From Candidatus Kaistia colombiensis (lineage in GTDB: Bacteria; Pseudomonadota; Alphaproteobacteria; Rhizobiales; Kaistiaceae), in NCBI GenBank assembly GCA_029203105.1, contig CP119318.1, positions 1,998,501 through 2,062,500 of the forward strand: 64,000 nucleotides of DNA, in the 5' to 3' direction. Positions 57,243 through 64,000 of the stretch are shown here, piece by piece (the stretch's first letter is position 1; the number at the start of each line of letters is the position of its first letter). The translations under genes were made by a program, and so were the position numbers. Under the pieces are notes generated by a model. That model had not been told where the DNA came from. It saw only the letters and a program-made list of their open reading frames with translations, and made no database searches.

Positions 57243-58126
57243 TCATCGACGTCCACACCCACACGCCCCAGTTCCGCGACCGGGTCCCCGGCGACAAGCT
57301 GGTGATGAACACGACATGGCGGCCGGATCGGGCCGTTGCGGCCAACTACAGCTGGAACGACTACATGGCGGCGCAGGCGACGGTGGACAAATCCATCGTC
57401 TTCGGCATCGCCTGGGAGCCGGGCGAGCGCGTCGGCGGCACCAACGGTTTTGGCGATGTCGGCGATGTCGCGGATGGCGTCAACGATTCCACCGCCGCCT
57501 TCGTGCGGGCCTTTCCCGACAGGCTGATCGGCTTCATGGCCGTGCATCCCTATGACCGCAAGGCCATGGACGAGATGGAGCGCAGCCGCGAGGAGCTTGG
57601 GCTGCGCGGCGTCAAGCTCGGCGCCAACTACCAGATCTTCGATCCGCTCGAGAGCCGGGCGCTTGCGATATACCACTACGCCGAGAAGCACGGCCTGCCG
57701 GTGCTCTTCCATATCGGCACCTCCGGGGTGCGCATGGCGCCGATCGTCTCGGCCCATCCCCTCGTCATCGACGAGGTCGCCATGCGCTACCCGGATCTCA
57801 AGATCATCATGGCCCATATGGGCCATCCCTGGACGGTGGATACGGCCGTGGTGGTGCGCAAGCATCCCAACGTCTTCACCGACATCTCGGGCCTGTTCTA
57901 CCGCCCCTATACTTTCTACGAGGCGATGATCAAGGCGACCGAGTGGAACATCCTCGACAAGGTCCTGTTCGGCTCGGATTTCCCCATCGCCACCCCGGCC
58001 GAGACCCTCGCCGGCCTGCGCAACGTCAACGCCATCCTCGAGGGCACGGCGCTGCCGCGCGTTCCGCTCGACCGGATCGAGCAGATCATCCATCGCGACA
58101 GCCTCAAGCTGCTCGGCCTGAACTGA
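57239..58126 (+). CDS. Amidohydrolase-family metal-dependent hydrolase (COG2159-like TIM barrel)
   Basis: A 295-residue amidohydrolase-2 protein. Metal ligands are the His pair in IIDVHTHTPQ, a His in VLFHIGTSG, a His in IIMAHMGHPW and the Asp in LFGSDFPIATP. This group includes lactonases such as L-fuconolactonase and L-rhamnono-lactonase relatives, and also decarboxylases. Next to an enolase-superfamily sugar-acid dehydratase and an SDR, a lactonase is the favoured reading. It overlaps the IclR stop by 4 bp. The aminotransferase gene follows 23 bp later. Confidence 0.82.
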   Translation: MIIDVHTHTPQFRDRVPGDKLVMNTTWRPDRAVAANYSWNDYMAAQATVDKSIVFGIAWEPGERVGGTNGFGDVGDVADGVNDSTAAFVRAFPDRLIGFMAVHPYDRKAMDEMERSREELGLRGVKLGANYQIFDPLESRALAIYHYAEKHGLPVLFHIGTSGVRMAPIVSAHPLVIDEVAMRYPDLKIIMAHMGHPWTVDTAVVVRKHPNVFTDISGLFYRPYTFYEAMIKATEWNILDKVLFGSDFPIATPAETLAGLRNVNAILEGTALPRVPLDRIEQIIHRDSLKLLGLN

Positions 58127-58149
58127 AACCACGGGATCTTTATACTTCC

Positions 58150-59439
58150 ATGAACTTCCAGAAATCTGCCGAGACCTATGAGCGCGCCATCCGGGTCATT
58201 CCAGGCGGCGTCAATTCCGCGACGCGGCGCCTGGCTCGTCCGATGGCGTGGGAATGGGCCGAAGGCGCCTATATCCGCGATGTCGACGGCAATACCTTCC
58301 TCGACTATCACGCAGCCTTCGGGCCGATCGTCCTCGGCCACAAGCATCCGGGCGTCACCGCCGCCGTCGCCGAGGCGATCGAGGGCCTCGACATGGTCGG
58401 CGTCGGCGTCACCGAGCGCGAGATCCTGCTCGCCGAGAAGGTGGTCGAGCATGTGCCGTCGGCCGAGATGGCGCTGACCTTCTCGACCGGTTCGGAAGCG
58501 ACCTACATGGCCGTCCGCCTGGCGCGCGGCGTCACCGGTCGCACCAAGCTGATCAAGTTCCAGGGCACGTTCCACGGCTGGCACGACTACCTGCTGATGA
58601 ACATCATCACGCCTGCCGAGAAGATCGGCCAGAAGGATCCGGGCTGCGCCGGCCAACTGGCCGATGCCATCGAGAACACGCTGATCTGCCGCTTCAACGA
58701 CCTCGATTCCGTGGAGCAGGCGATCGCGGCCAATCCCGGCGAGATCGCCGCCATCTTCCTCGAGGCCATTCCGCACAATATCGGCTGCGTGCTGCCGACC
58801 CAGGCCTTTGTCGAAGGACTGCGCCAGTTGTGCGACGCGCATGGCATCATCCTGGTGTTCGACGAGGTCATCACCGGCTTCCGCCATGGTCTCGGCGGCT
58901 ACCAGTCCAAGCTGGGCGTCACGCCCGACATCACCACCATGGCCAAGGCGATCGCCAATGGCTACCCGTGCGCGGTGATCGCCGGGCGGCGCGACCTGAT
59001 GATGCAGTTCTCCACCGCGCCCGGCGGCAAGGTCTTCGTCGGCGGCACCTATAACGGCCACCCGGTCGGCTCGGCCGCGGCGCTGGCGACCATCGCCGCC
59101 ATGGAAGACGGGTCGGTGCACAAGCACCTGTTCGCGCTCGGCGACCATGCCCGCAACGGCATGCAGGCGATCGCCGATCGGCTCGGCATCCAGATGACCG
59201 TCGGCGGCTACGGCTCGGTGTTCACCCCCTATTTCATGGATGGCCCGATCGACCGCTACGAGGACCTGCTGCGCAACGACAACGCGAAGGATGTGGCGTT
59301 CCGTTCGGCCATGGTCGACCAGGGCATCTTCATGCTGCCCATGGCGCTCAAGCGCAATCACATCAGCGCGGCCCATACCATGGCCGAGGTCGAGCGCACG
59401 CTGGATGTCGCCGAGACCGTCCTCAAGACGATGCGCTAG
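58150..59439 (+). CDS. Class III PLP-dependent aminotransferase (glutamate-1-semialdehyde aminomutase-like)
   Basis: A 429-residue fold type I PLP enzyme. Near the N-terminus is RVIPGGVNSATRR, like HemL; the phosphate-loop region is FSTGSEATYMAVRLAR; the PLP-contacting Asp is in LVFDEVITGFR; the Schiff-base Lys is in TTMAKAIANGYP. It sits in a transporter/catabolic operon, so it is more likely a transaminase for an amino sugar, amino acid or amino-polyol than the tetrapyrrole enzyme. Substrate unknown. The ribosome site before the ATG at 58150 is weak. Confidence 0.87.
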   Translation: MNFQKSAETYERAIRVIPGGVNSATRRLARPMAWEWAEGAYIRDVDGNTFLDYHAAFGPIVLGHKHPGVTAAVAEAIEGLDMVGVGVTEREILLAEKVVEHVPSAEMALTFSTGSEATYMAVRLARGVTGRTKLIKFQGTFHGWHDYLLMNIITPAEKIGQKDPGCAGQLADAIENTLICRFNDLDSVEQAIAANPGEIAAIFLEAIPHNIGCVLPTQAFVEGLRQLCDAHGIILVFDEVITGFRHGLGGYQSKLGVTPDITTMAKAIANGYPCAVIAGRRDLMMQFSTAPGGKVFVGGTYNGHPVGSAAALATIAAMEDGSVHKHLFALGDHARNGMQAIADRLGIQMTVGGYGSVFTPYFMDGPIDRYEDLLRNDNAKDVAFRSAMVDQGIFMLPMALKRNHISAAHTMAEVERTLDVAETVLKTMR

Positions 59440-59460
59440 GCCGGAAGTAGGGGGGAGCAA

Positions 59461-60222
59461 TTGCAACACGTTGAAACCATGCAGGGCACACCATTTCTGG
59501 AGGCCCGCAACATCGGCAAGCGCTATGGCGGCCTGCACGCCGTGCGCGATGTCAATCTGTCGATCTATCCCGGGGAGGTCATCGGCATCGTCGGCGACAA
59601 TGGCGCCGGCAAATCGACCTTCATCAAGATGCTGGCCGGCGACCATCAGCCGACCTCGGGTGAATTGCTCATCGAAGGCAGCCCGGTGCGGTTTGCCCAT
59701 CCGCGCGACGCCAAGCAGGCCCAGATCGAGACCATCTACCAGGACCTTGCCCTGTGCGAGAACCTGTCGGTGATGGACAACATCTTCCTGGGGCATGAGC
59801 TGACCCGCAATCCGGTGCTGCGCCTGTTGCAGCGCACCAAGATGCACACCGAGTCGCGCGTGCTGCTCGATGATCTCGGCATCGGCATCCCGTCGACGCA
59901 TGAGCTGGTGGTCAATCTGTCGGGTGGACAGCGTCAGGCAACGGCGCTGGCGCGCGTCGCCAAGGCCGGGGCGAAGCTGATCATCCTCGACGAGCCGAGC
60001 GCCGCGCTCGGCGTGCGCGAAACCCGGGCCCTGCTCGACCTGATCCTGCGTTTCCGCACCCAGGGCAAGTCCATCCTCGTGATCAGCCACGAGATGCGCG
60101 ACGTCTTCGAGATCACCGACCGCATCGCGATCTTCAAGCGCGGCGAACTGATTGCCATCAAGCGCACCAAGGAGACGACTCCCGACGAGATCGTTTCGCT
60201 CATCATCCGCGGCCGCCAGTAA
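59461..60222 (+). CDS. CUT2-family sugar ABC transporter ATP-binding protein, single-domain (second system)
   Basis: A 253-residue ATPase, one domain. Walker A is GDNGAGKST, the signature is LSGGQRQATALARVA, Walker B is LIILDEPSAALG and the H-loop is in ISHEMRDV. The start is taken as TTG at 59461 because a GGGGGGAG site lies just before it; an ATG 18 bases later is possible. Parallel to but clearly distinct from the ATPase at 51386. Confidence 0.9.
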   Translation: MQHVETMQGTPFLEARNIGKRYGGLHAVRDVNLSIYPGEVIGIVGDNGAGKSTFIKMLAGDHQPTSGELLIEGSPVRFAHPRDAKQAQIETIYQDLALCENLSVMDNIFLGHELTRNPVLRLLQRTKMHTESRVLLDDLGIGIPSTHELVVNLSGGQRQATALARVAKAGAKLIILDEPSAALGVRETRALLDLILRFRTQGKSILVISHEMRDVFEITDRIAIFKRGELIAIKRTKETTPDEIVSLIIRGRQ

Positions 60223-60236
60223 GTCAGGACCAGCAA

Positions 60237-61235
60237 TTGACCCAATCTGTCACCCAGACTGACCGTAATGCAGGCGGCTTCAACCTGTTCCGCTTCGCGC
60301 GCAGCCAGGAGGGCGTGGTCGTCTTCCTGCTGGTCGCGCTGATGATCATCGTCGCAGTGTTCAGCACCGCCTCGCCTTACTTCTTCGACGTGCGCAACGG
60401 CATGAATATCGGCCGCGCCATTTCGATCATCGGCATCGCCTCGGCCTTCACTACTTTGCTGATGATCGCCGGCGGGCTCGACCTGTCGATCGGCGCGGTG
60501 ATGAACGCCGCCGGCGTTGTCGCCGCCATCGTGCTCAGCGAGACCAGTCTCGGCATCGGCGGCGCCATCGCTGCCGCTGTCGCCGTCGGCGCGCTGGTCG
60601 GCTGGGTCAACGGCATGTTCATCGCCAAGCTCGGCATCAACCCGCTGATCATGACCATTGCCATGCAGTTCATCGTGCGTGGCCTGACGCTGGGCCTGGC
60701 AGCATCAGCGTCCAAGGTCATCGTCGATCCGATGTTCCTGGCGATCGGGCAGAGCTATTTCCACATCGGGCCTCTGTCCATTCCGGCGCCGTTGCTGTGG
60801 ATGCTGCTGGCGATGCTGGTGCTGTGGTTCGTGCTGCGTTTCACGTTGTTCGGCAAATATGTCTATGCCGTCGGCGGCAAGGCCTCGGCGTGCCGCCGGG
60901 CTGGCATCAATGTCAATGTCATCACCATCCAGCTCTACATGCTGAGCGGTATCGGCGCTGCGCTGGCCGGCGTGGTGCTGGCGGCGATCCAGGGCGCCGG
61001 AATTCCCTACGGCGCCGGCAGCGAACTCAGCGTCATTTCCGCCGTCATTCTCGGTGGCGTCAGCCTCGCCGGTGGCGTCGGGCTGATCGAGGGCACGCTG
61101 ATCGCGGTGCTGCTCGTCGGCGTGCTCAAGAACGGCATGACGCTGATGGGCATCAGCTCGGTGTTCCAGATGGTGGCCGAGGGCCTGGTGCTGGTCGGCG
61201 CCGTGACGCTCGACCGCCTCAAGAGAAGGCTCTGA
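60237..61235 (+). CDS. CUT2-family sugar ABC transporter permease (second system)
   Basis: A 332-residue permease with about nine to ten hydrophobic helices. Characteristic parts are LLMIAGGLDLSIGAVMNAAG, NGMFIAKLGINPLIMTIAMQF and VILGGVSLAGGVG. The start is TTG at 60237 with CAGGA upstream. It is followed by a strong hairpin and then the binding-protein gene. Confidence 0.9.
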   Translation: MTQSVTQTDRNAGGFNLFRFARSQEGVVVFLLVALMIIVAVFSTASPYFFDVRNGMNIGRAISIIGIASAFTTLLMIAGGLDLSIGAVMNAAGVVAAIVLSETSLGIGGAIAAAVAVGALVGWVNGMFIAKLGINPLIMTIAMQFIVRGLTLGLAASASKVIVDPMFLAIGQSYFHIGPLSIPAPLLWMLLAMLVLWFVLRFTLFGKYVYAVGGKASACRRAGINVNVITIQLYMLSGIGAALAGVVLAAIQGAGIPYGAGSELSVISAVILGGVSLAGGVGLIEGTLIAVLLVGVLKNGMTLMGISSVFQMVAEGLVLVGAVTLDRLKRRL

Positions 61236-61241
61236 GGAAAC

Positions 61242-61270
61242 CGCCGGCCGCTTGTCGATGGCGGCCGGCG
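61242..61270 (+). terminator. Hairpin between permease and binding-protein genes (second CUT2 system)
   Basis: A perfect 10-bp stem (CGCCGGCCGC with GCGGCCGGCG) with a 9-base loop is followed by TAAAAAAT. It lies six bases after the permease stop and about 40 bp before the binding-protein gene. Without a T run it may be an attenuator or processing point rather than a full terminator. Confidence 0.5.
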
Positions 61271-61310
61271 TAAAAAATCAAAAATCGACACACCAACGGG
61301 AGAGGATGAA

Positions 61311-62453
61311 ATGCATAAATTAGGACTGACGGCCGCGCTGGCGGTCTCGCTTCTGGGTGCCTCGGCCATCAACGGGGCGATGGCGCAGGACGCCGCGGCA
61401 AATCCGACGTTGACGCAGGATCCCGGCAATCCGAACCAGGCCCGTCACTGGGTCACCTATGACGCCGCCGCCGGCGCGTACCGGGTCGATTCCAGCGTCA
61501 CCGCCGACCCGGCAAGCTGGAGCGCCGCCAATGCCGCTAAGGCGGCCGGCCGCAAGCTGATCTGCTTCACGGCGGAAAGCGAGGAGTTCGACTGGGACGT
61601 GGTGCTGGTGAACCCGAGCATGCGCCGCGCCGCCGAGGCCGCCGGCGTCGAGTTGCTGCTGCTCAACAACCAGTATCCGAGCACCACCAAGCCGATCGAG
61701 AACGCCGATATCTGCGTGCAGCGTGGCGCCGATCTCGTCGTCTCGTTCAATGTGTTCTCGGAAATCGCCCCGGCGATCATGACCAAGTACAACGACGCCA
61801 AGATTCCGGTCATTGCCATGGACGTGGCTCATCCGGGCTCGGTGTTCTACGGCGCCGACAATTGCAAGACCGGTGCGCTGGCTGCTCAGTTCGCCCTGCA
61901 ATGGGCGAAGGACAAGAATTGGCCGCTCGACCAGCTGCAGGTCGTGGCCGGTGTCGATCCCGCTGTTGGCGGCGCGCCGAACTGCCGCAATACTGGCTTT
62001 GTCGACGCCATCAAGGTGGCGGTGCCGCAACTGCCGGCCTCAAACTACTATGATGTCGACATGCGCACGGGAGAGCTTGGACCGGTCGCCGGCGCCATCG
62101 CCGCGACCACCGATTGGCTGACCGCCCATCCGGACGCCAAGTACATCATCGCCACCTCGATCAATGACGACCGCGCCTATGGCATCGCCCAGGCGATGAA
62201 GCAGGCCGGTCGCGGCGATGCCGCCGTCGACGGCATCGTCATCGGCAAGAATGCCGAGAAGGCGGCGCTCGACGCCGTGCGCGCCGGGGATACGCCGCTG
62301 GTCGGCACCGTTTCCTTCTTCGGCAACAAGTATGGCGACGACGTCATCCCGCTGGCGCTCGACATCCTGGCCGGCAAGCCGGTGCCGACGATCACCAGCG
62401 TCTCTCACGAGGTGATCAGCAAGGCCAATATCGACAAGTACTATCCGCAGTAG
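61311..62453 (+). CDS. CUT2-family sugar ABC transporter substrate-binding protein (second system)
   Basis: A 380-residue periplasmic binding protein of the ribose class. The signal peptide ends near residue 25 (GAMAQDA). About 50 extra residues precede the usual first strand (KLICFTAESEEFDWD). Later segments VDPAVGGAPNCRNTGF and ATSINDDRAYGIAQAM fit the family. The ATG has a GGGAGAGG site about six bases upstream. A hairpin follows the gene. The ligand is unknown; it shows little resemblance to the binding protein at 53262. Confidence 0.88.
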   Translation: MHKLGLTAALAVSLLGASAINGAMAQDAAANPTLTQDPGNPNQARHWVTYDAAAGAYRVDSSVTADPASWSAANAAKAAGRKLICFTAESEEFDWDVVLVNPSMRRAAEAAGVELLLLNNQYPSTTKPIENADICVQRGADLVVSFNVFSEIAPAIMTKYNDAKIPVIAMDVAHPGSVFYGADNCKTGALAAQFALQWAKDKNWPLDQLQVVAGVDPAVGGAPNCRNTGFVDAIKVAVPQLPASNYYDVDMRTGELGPVAGAIAATTDWLTAHPDAKYIIATSINDDRAYGIAQAMKQAGRGDAAVDGIVIGKNAEKAALDAVRAGDTPLVGTVSFFGNKYGDDVIPLALDILAGKPVPTITSVSHEVISKANIDKYYPQ

Positions 62454-62479
62454 TCGATCGCCTTTCGATCCGTAGCACG

Positions 62480-62501
62480 GGGCGCGGCGAGGGCCGCGCC
62501 C
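62480..62501 (+). terminator. Hairpin after the second CUT2 binding-protein gene
   Basis: A 9-bp GC stem (GGGCGCGGC with GCCGCGCCC) and 4-base loop lie 26 bp after the binding-protein stop and 20 bp before the dehydratase start. This is the usual post-binding-protein hairpin position, with no T run. Confidence 0.5.
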
Positions 62502-62521
62502 GAAACTGCCAGGGGAAATGC

Positions 62522-63688
62522 ATGAGCTCGCCCGTCAAGATCACTGCCGTCCACGTCTACCCGCTTGCCATCGCCGGCGACGCCAGCAACGAATTTCCCG
62601 TGGCTTGCCCGATGTCGATCTATCCGGAGTACCGGCCGAGCCGGCCGCTCTGGCGCGACAATTTCGGCGCCATGCTGGTCCGGATCGAGACCGATGCCGG
62701 TGTCGAAGGCATTGGCTACACGTCGATGGGCAGCCTGGTCTGCGCCGTCACCATCAAGCTGCATCTGGCCCGGCTGCTGATCGGGCAGGATCCGACCCGC
62801 GTCGAGCGGCTCAACGACATCCTGGTGCGTTCCACCTATCACCAGGGACGAGACGGCTTCCTGATGCATGCCATCAGCGCCCTCGATCTCGCCTTGTGGG
62901 ATATCAAGGGCAAGCTGGCCGAGAGCTCGGTGTGTAACCTTCTGGGTGGCCCCGTGCAGGAGAGCCTGCCCTGCTACATGACCGGCTATGACGCCGACAA
63001 GGTGATCCGCGAAGGCTTCACCGGCCTCAAGATTCCGCTGAAATACGGTCCGGCCAGCGGTCGCGACGGGCTGAAGGCGAACATCGCCGATGTCGCGGCG
63101 CTGCGGGAGAAGCTCGGACCGGACCGGGACATCATGCTCGACTGCTGGATGGGTCTCGACGTTCCCTACGCGTTGGAGCTGGCGCGCGCTCTGGAGCTCT
63201 ATCGGGTGCGCTGGATCGAGGAGCCGCTCATGGCCGGCGACATCGAGGGCTATCGGCAGCTTCGCTCGAAATGGACCTCGGACACGCTGATCGCCTGCGG
63301 CGAGCACGAGACGCTGGTGCGCGGCGCCGAGCCGTTCATGCGCGACCGGCTGGTCGACGTCTGGCAGGCCGACGTCACCTGGGCGGGCGGCATCACCGAG
63401 ATGCAGAAGATCGCTGGCCTGGCCATCGCCGCCGGGATCAAGATCATCCCGCATTACGGCTACACGCCGTGGGCGGCGCATTTCATCCTCGCCTGCCAGG
63501 CAAGCCCCGCCATCGAGTGGTACGACTTGACCGGCGACCTCGTCGGCGACGAGCCGCTGTTCACCTCCGACATGGTGCTCAAGGGCGGCCGCCTGTCGCC
63601 GGGGACTGCGCCCGGCTTCGGCATCGAGGTCAACTGGGACATGGTCGAGGCCAATCTCGATCGTCGCCTGGCGTTCGCCGAAGCATGA
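62522..63688 (+). CDS. Enolase-superfamily sugar-acid dehydratase (L-rhamnonate dehydratase-like)
   Basis: A 388-residue mandelate racemase/muconate lactonizing enzyme family member. The N-terminal capping domain (1-130) is followed by the barrel. Metal ligands are Asp in IMLDCWMGLD, Glu in WIEEPL and Glu in GEHE; the general acid/base His is in IIPHYGYTP, with its Asp partner in WQADVTWAGG. The DCWMGLDVPYALELA and IIPHYG parts resemble L-rhamnonate dehydratase. It would remove water from a sugar acid to give a 2-keto-3-deoxy acid, following the lactonase-like amidohydrolase. The sugar acid is not identified. Confidence 0.88.
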   Translation: MSSPVKITAVHVYPLAIAGDASNEFPVACPMSIYPEYRPSRPLWRDNFGAMLVRIETDAGVEGIGYTSMGSLVCAVTIKLHLARLLIGQDPTRVERLNDILVRSTYHQGRDGFLMHAISALDLALWDIKGKLAESSVCNLLGGPVQESLPCYMTGYDADKVIREGFTGLKIPLKYGPASGRDGLKANIADVAALREKLGPDRDIMLDCWMGLDVPYALELARALELYRVRWIEEPLMAGDIEGYRQLRSKWTSDTLIACGEHETLVRGAEPFMRDRLVDVWQADVTWAGGITEMQKIAGLAIAAGIKIIPHYGYTPWAAHFILACQASPAIEWYDLTGDLVGDEPLFTSDMVLKGGRLSPGTAPGFGIEVNWDMVEANLDRRLAFAEA

Positions 63689-64000
63689 GCCCGGACGCGC
63701 ACAGCCTGGGCCGGGTCCGCTTCGACTTCAGCGGTCGCGTCGTGCTGGTGACCGGCGTCGCCTCGCCAACCGGCATCGGCCGCGCCATCCTGCGCGGCTT
63801 CGCGGCCGCGGGCGCGAGGGTGGCCGGAACCGATATCGACGCGGACGGACTGCGCGAACTGGAGGCGGAGTTTCCGGGCGGGCATTTCGGCCGGGTCGAT
63901 TCCCGCAATGCAGCCGAGGTCCGCGATTTCGTCGCCGCCTGCTGCGAGCGCTTCGGCGGCGTCGACATTCTCGTCAACAATGCTGGCGTGGCGCCGTTCG
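63685..64000 (+). CDS. SDR-family oxidoreductase, 5' part only
   Basis: The first 105 residues of a short-chain dehydrogenase; the gene runs off the window. Seen are FSGRVVLVTGVASPTGIGRA, where the usual TGxxxGIG motif carries an extra residue, an Asp after beta-2 (GTDIDADG) that suggests NAD, and VDILVNNAGVAPF. The ATG overlaps the dehydratase stop by 4 bp. In L-fucose/L-rhamnose-type non-phosphorylative pathways an SDR acts either on the sugar or on the 2-keto-3-deoxy acid; which one applies here is open. Confidence 0.88.
   Translation, partial: MSPDAHSLGRVRFDFSGRVVLVTGVASPTGIGRAILRGFAAAGARVAGTDIDADGLRELEAEFPGGHFGRVDSRNAAEVRDFVAACCERFGGVDILVNNAGVAPF

Noticed and set aside
1..64000. tRNA, rRNA, CRISPR arrays, insertion sequences, integrases or phage genes
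   Set aside because: Looked for on both strands; none recognised. The window reads as ordinary, though accessory-rich, chromosomal or megaplasmid metabolic DNA.

Overview
The window is 64 kb of GC-rich, densely packed DNA, almost certainly from an alphaproteobacterium of the order Hyphomicrobiales (Rhizobiales). This rests on an NnrR/FixK-type regulator with matching operators, a three-domain copper nitrite reductase of the Hyphomicrobium type, Frc-type sugar ABC systems with a single ATPase domain, many ATGA gene overlaps, and one copy of what looks like a rhizobial intergenic repeat. I see no tRNA, rRNA, CRISPR array, insertion sequence or prophage. Genus is not determined.

Layout. (1) 1-4.95 kb, denitrification and microaerobic respiration: 5' end of ccoN, an NnrR-like regulator, pseudoazurin, nnrS and nirK, with one FNR-like and two NnrR-like boxes. 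(2) 5.1-28.2 kb, a large aromatic-catabolic cluster: LysR regulator, two intradiol (hydroxyquinol-type) dioxygenases, a PcpA/LinE/MhqO-like ring-cleaving VOC protein, maleylacetate reductase, a TfdB-like FAD monooxygenase, a two-component flavin monooxygenase with its reductase, two alpha/beta hydrolases, SDR, ADH and GMC oxidoreductases, and two complete branched-chain-amino-acid-type ABC transporters in the same gene order. (3) 28.2-31.7 kb, IclR regulator with pcaI, pcaJ and pcaF. Together (2) and (3) give a full route: phenol or resorcinol-type ring, hydroxyquinol, maleylacetate, 3-oxoadipate, 3-oxoadipyl-CoA, then succinyl-CoA plus acetyl-CoA.

(4) 31.8-38.8 kb, minus strand: RpiR regulator, four-gene CUT1/Ugp-like ABC transporter, HAD phosphatase and PHP-domain phosphoesterase, probably for a phosphorylated small molecule. 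(5) 39.2-44.9 kb, a DSF (diffusible signal factor) quorum-sensing locus: RpfF-like synthase convergent with an RpfC-like hybrid kinase and, upstream of the kinase, a protein whose RpfG-like receiver is joined to PAS-GGDEF-EAL instead of HD-GYP. This is the most notable system in the window. A small ORF with its own terminator lies just beyond it. (6) 45.3-49.0 kb, hydroxyproline/proline-type genes: an Ldh-family imino-acid reductase, a proline-racemase-family dehydratase and a prolyl-aminopeptidase-like hydrolase.

(7) 49.2-55.9 kb, minus strand: FGGY kinase, CUT2 ABC transporter, SDR and ROK regulator, probably for a polyol or pentose. (8) 56.4-64.0 kb, plus strand: IclR regulator, amidohydrolase, class III aminotransferase, a second CUT2 transporter, an L-rhamnonate-dehydratase-like enolase-superfamily enzyme and the start of an SDR, which looks like a non-phosphorylative sugar or sugar-acid pathway of unknown substrate. 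The lifestyle suggested is a metabolically versatile soil or rhizosphere bacterium able to denitrify.
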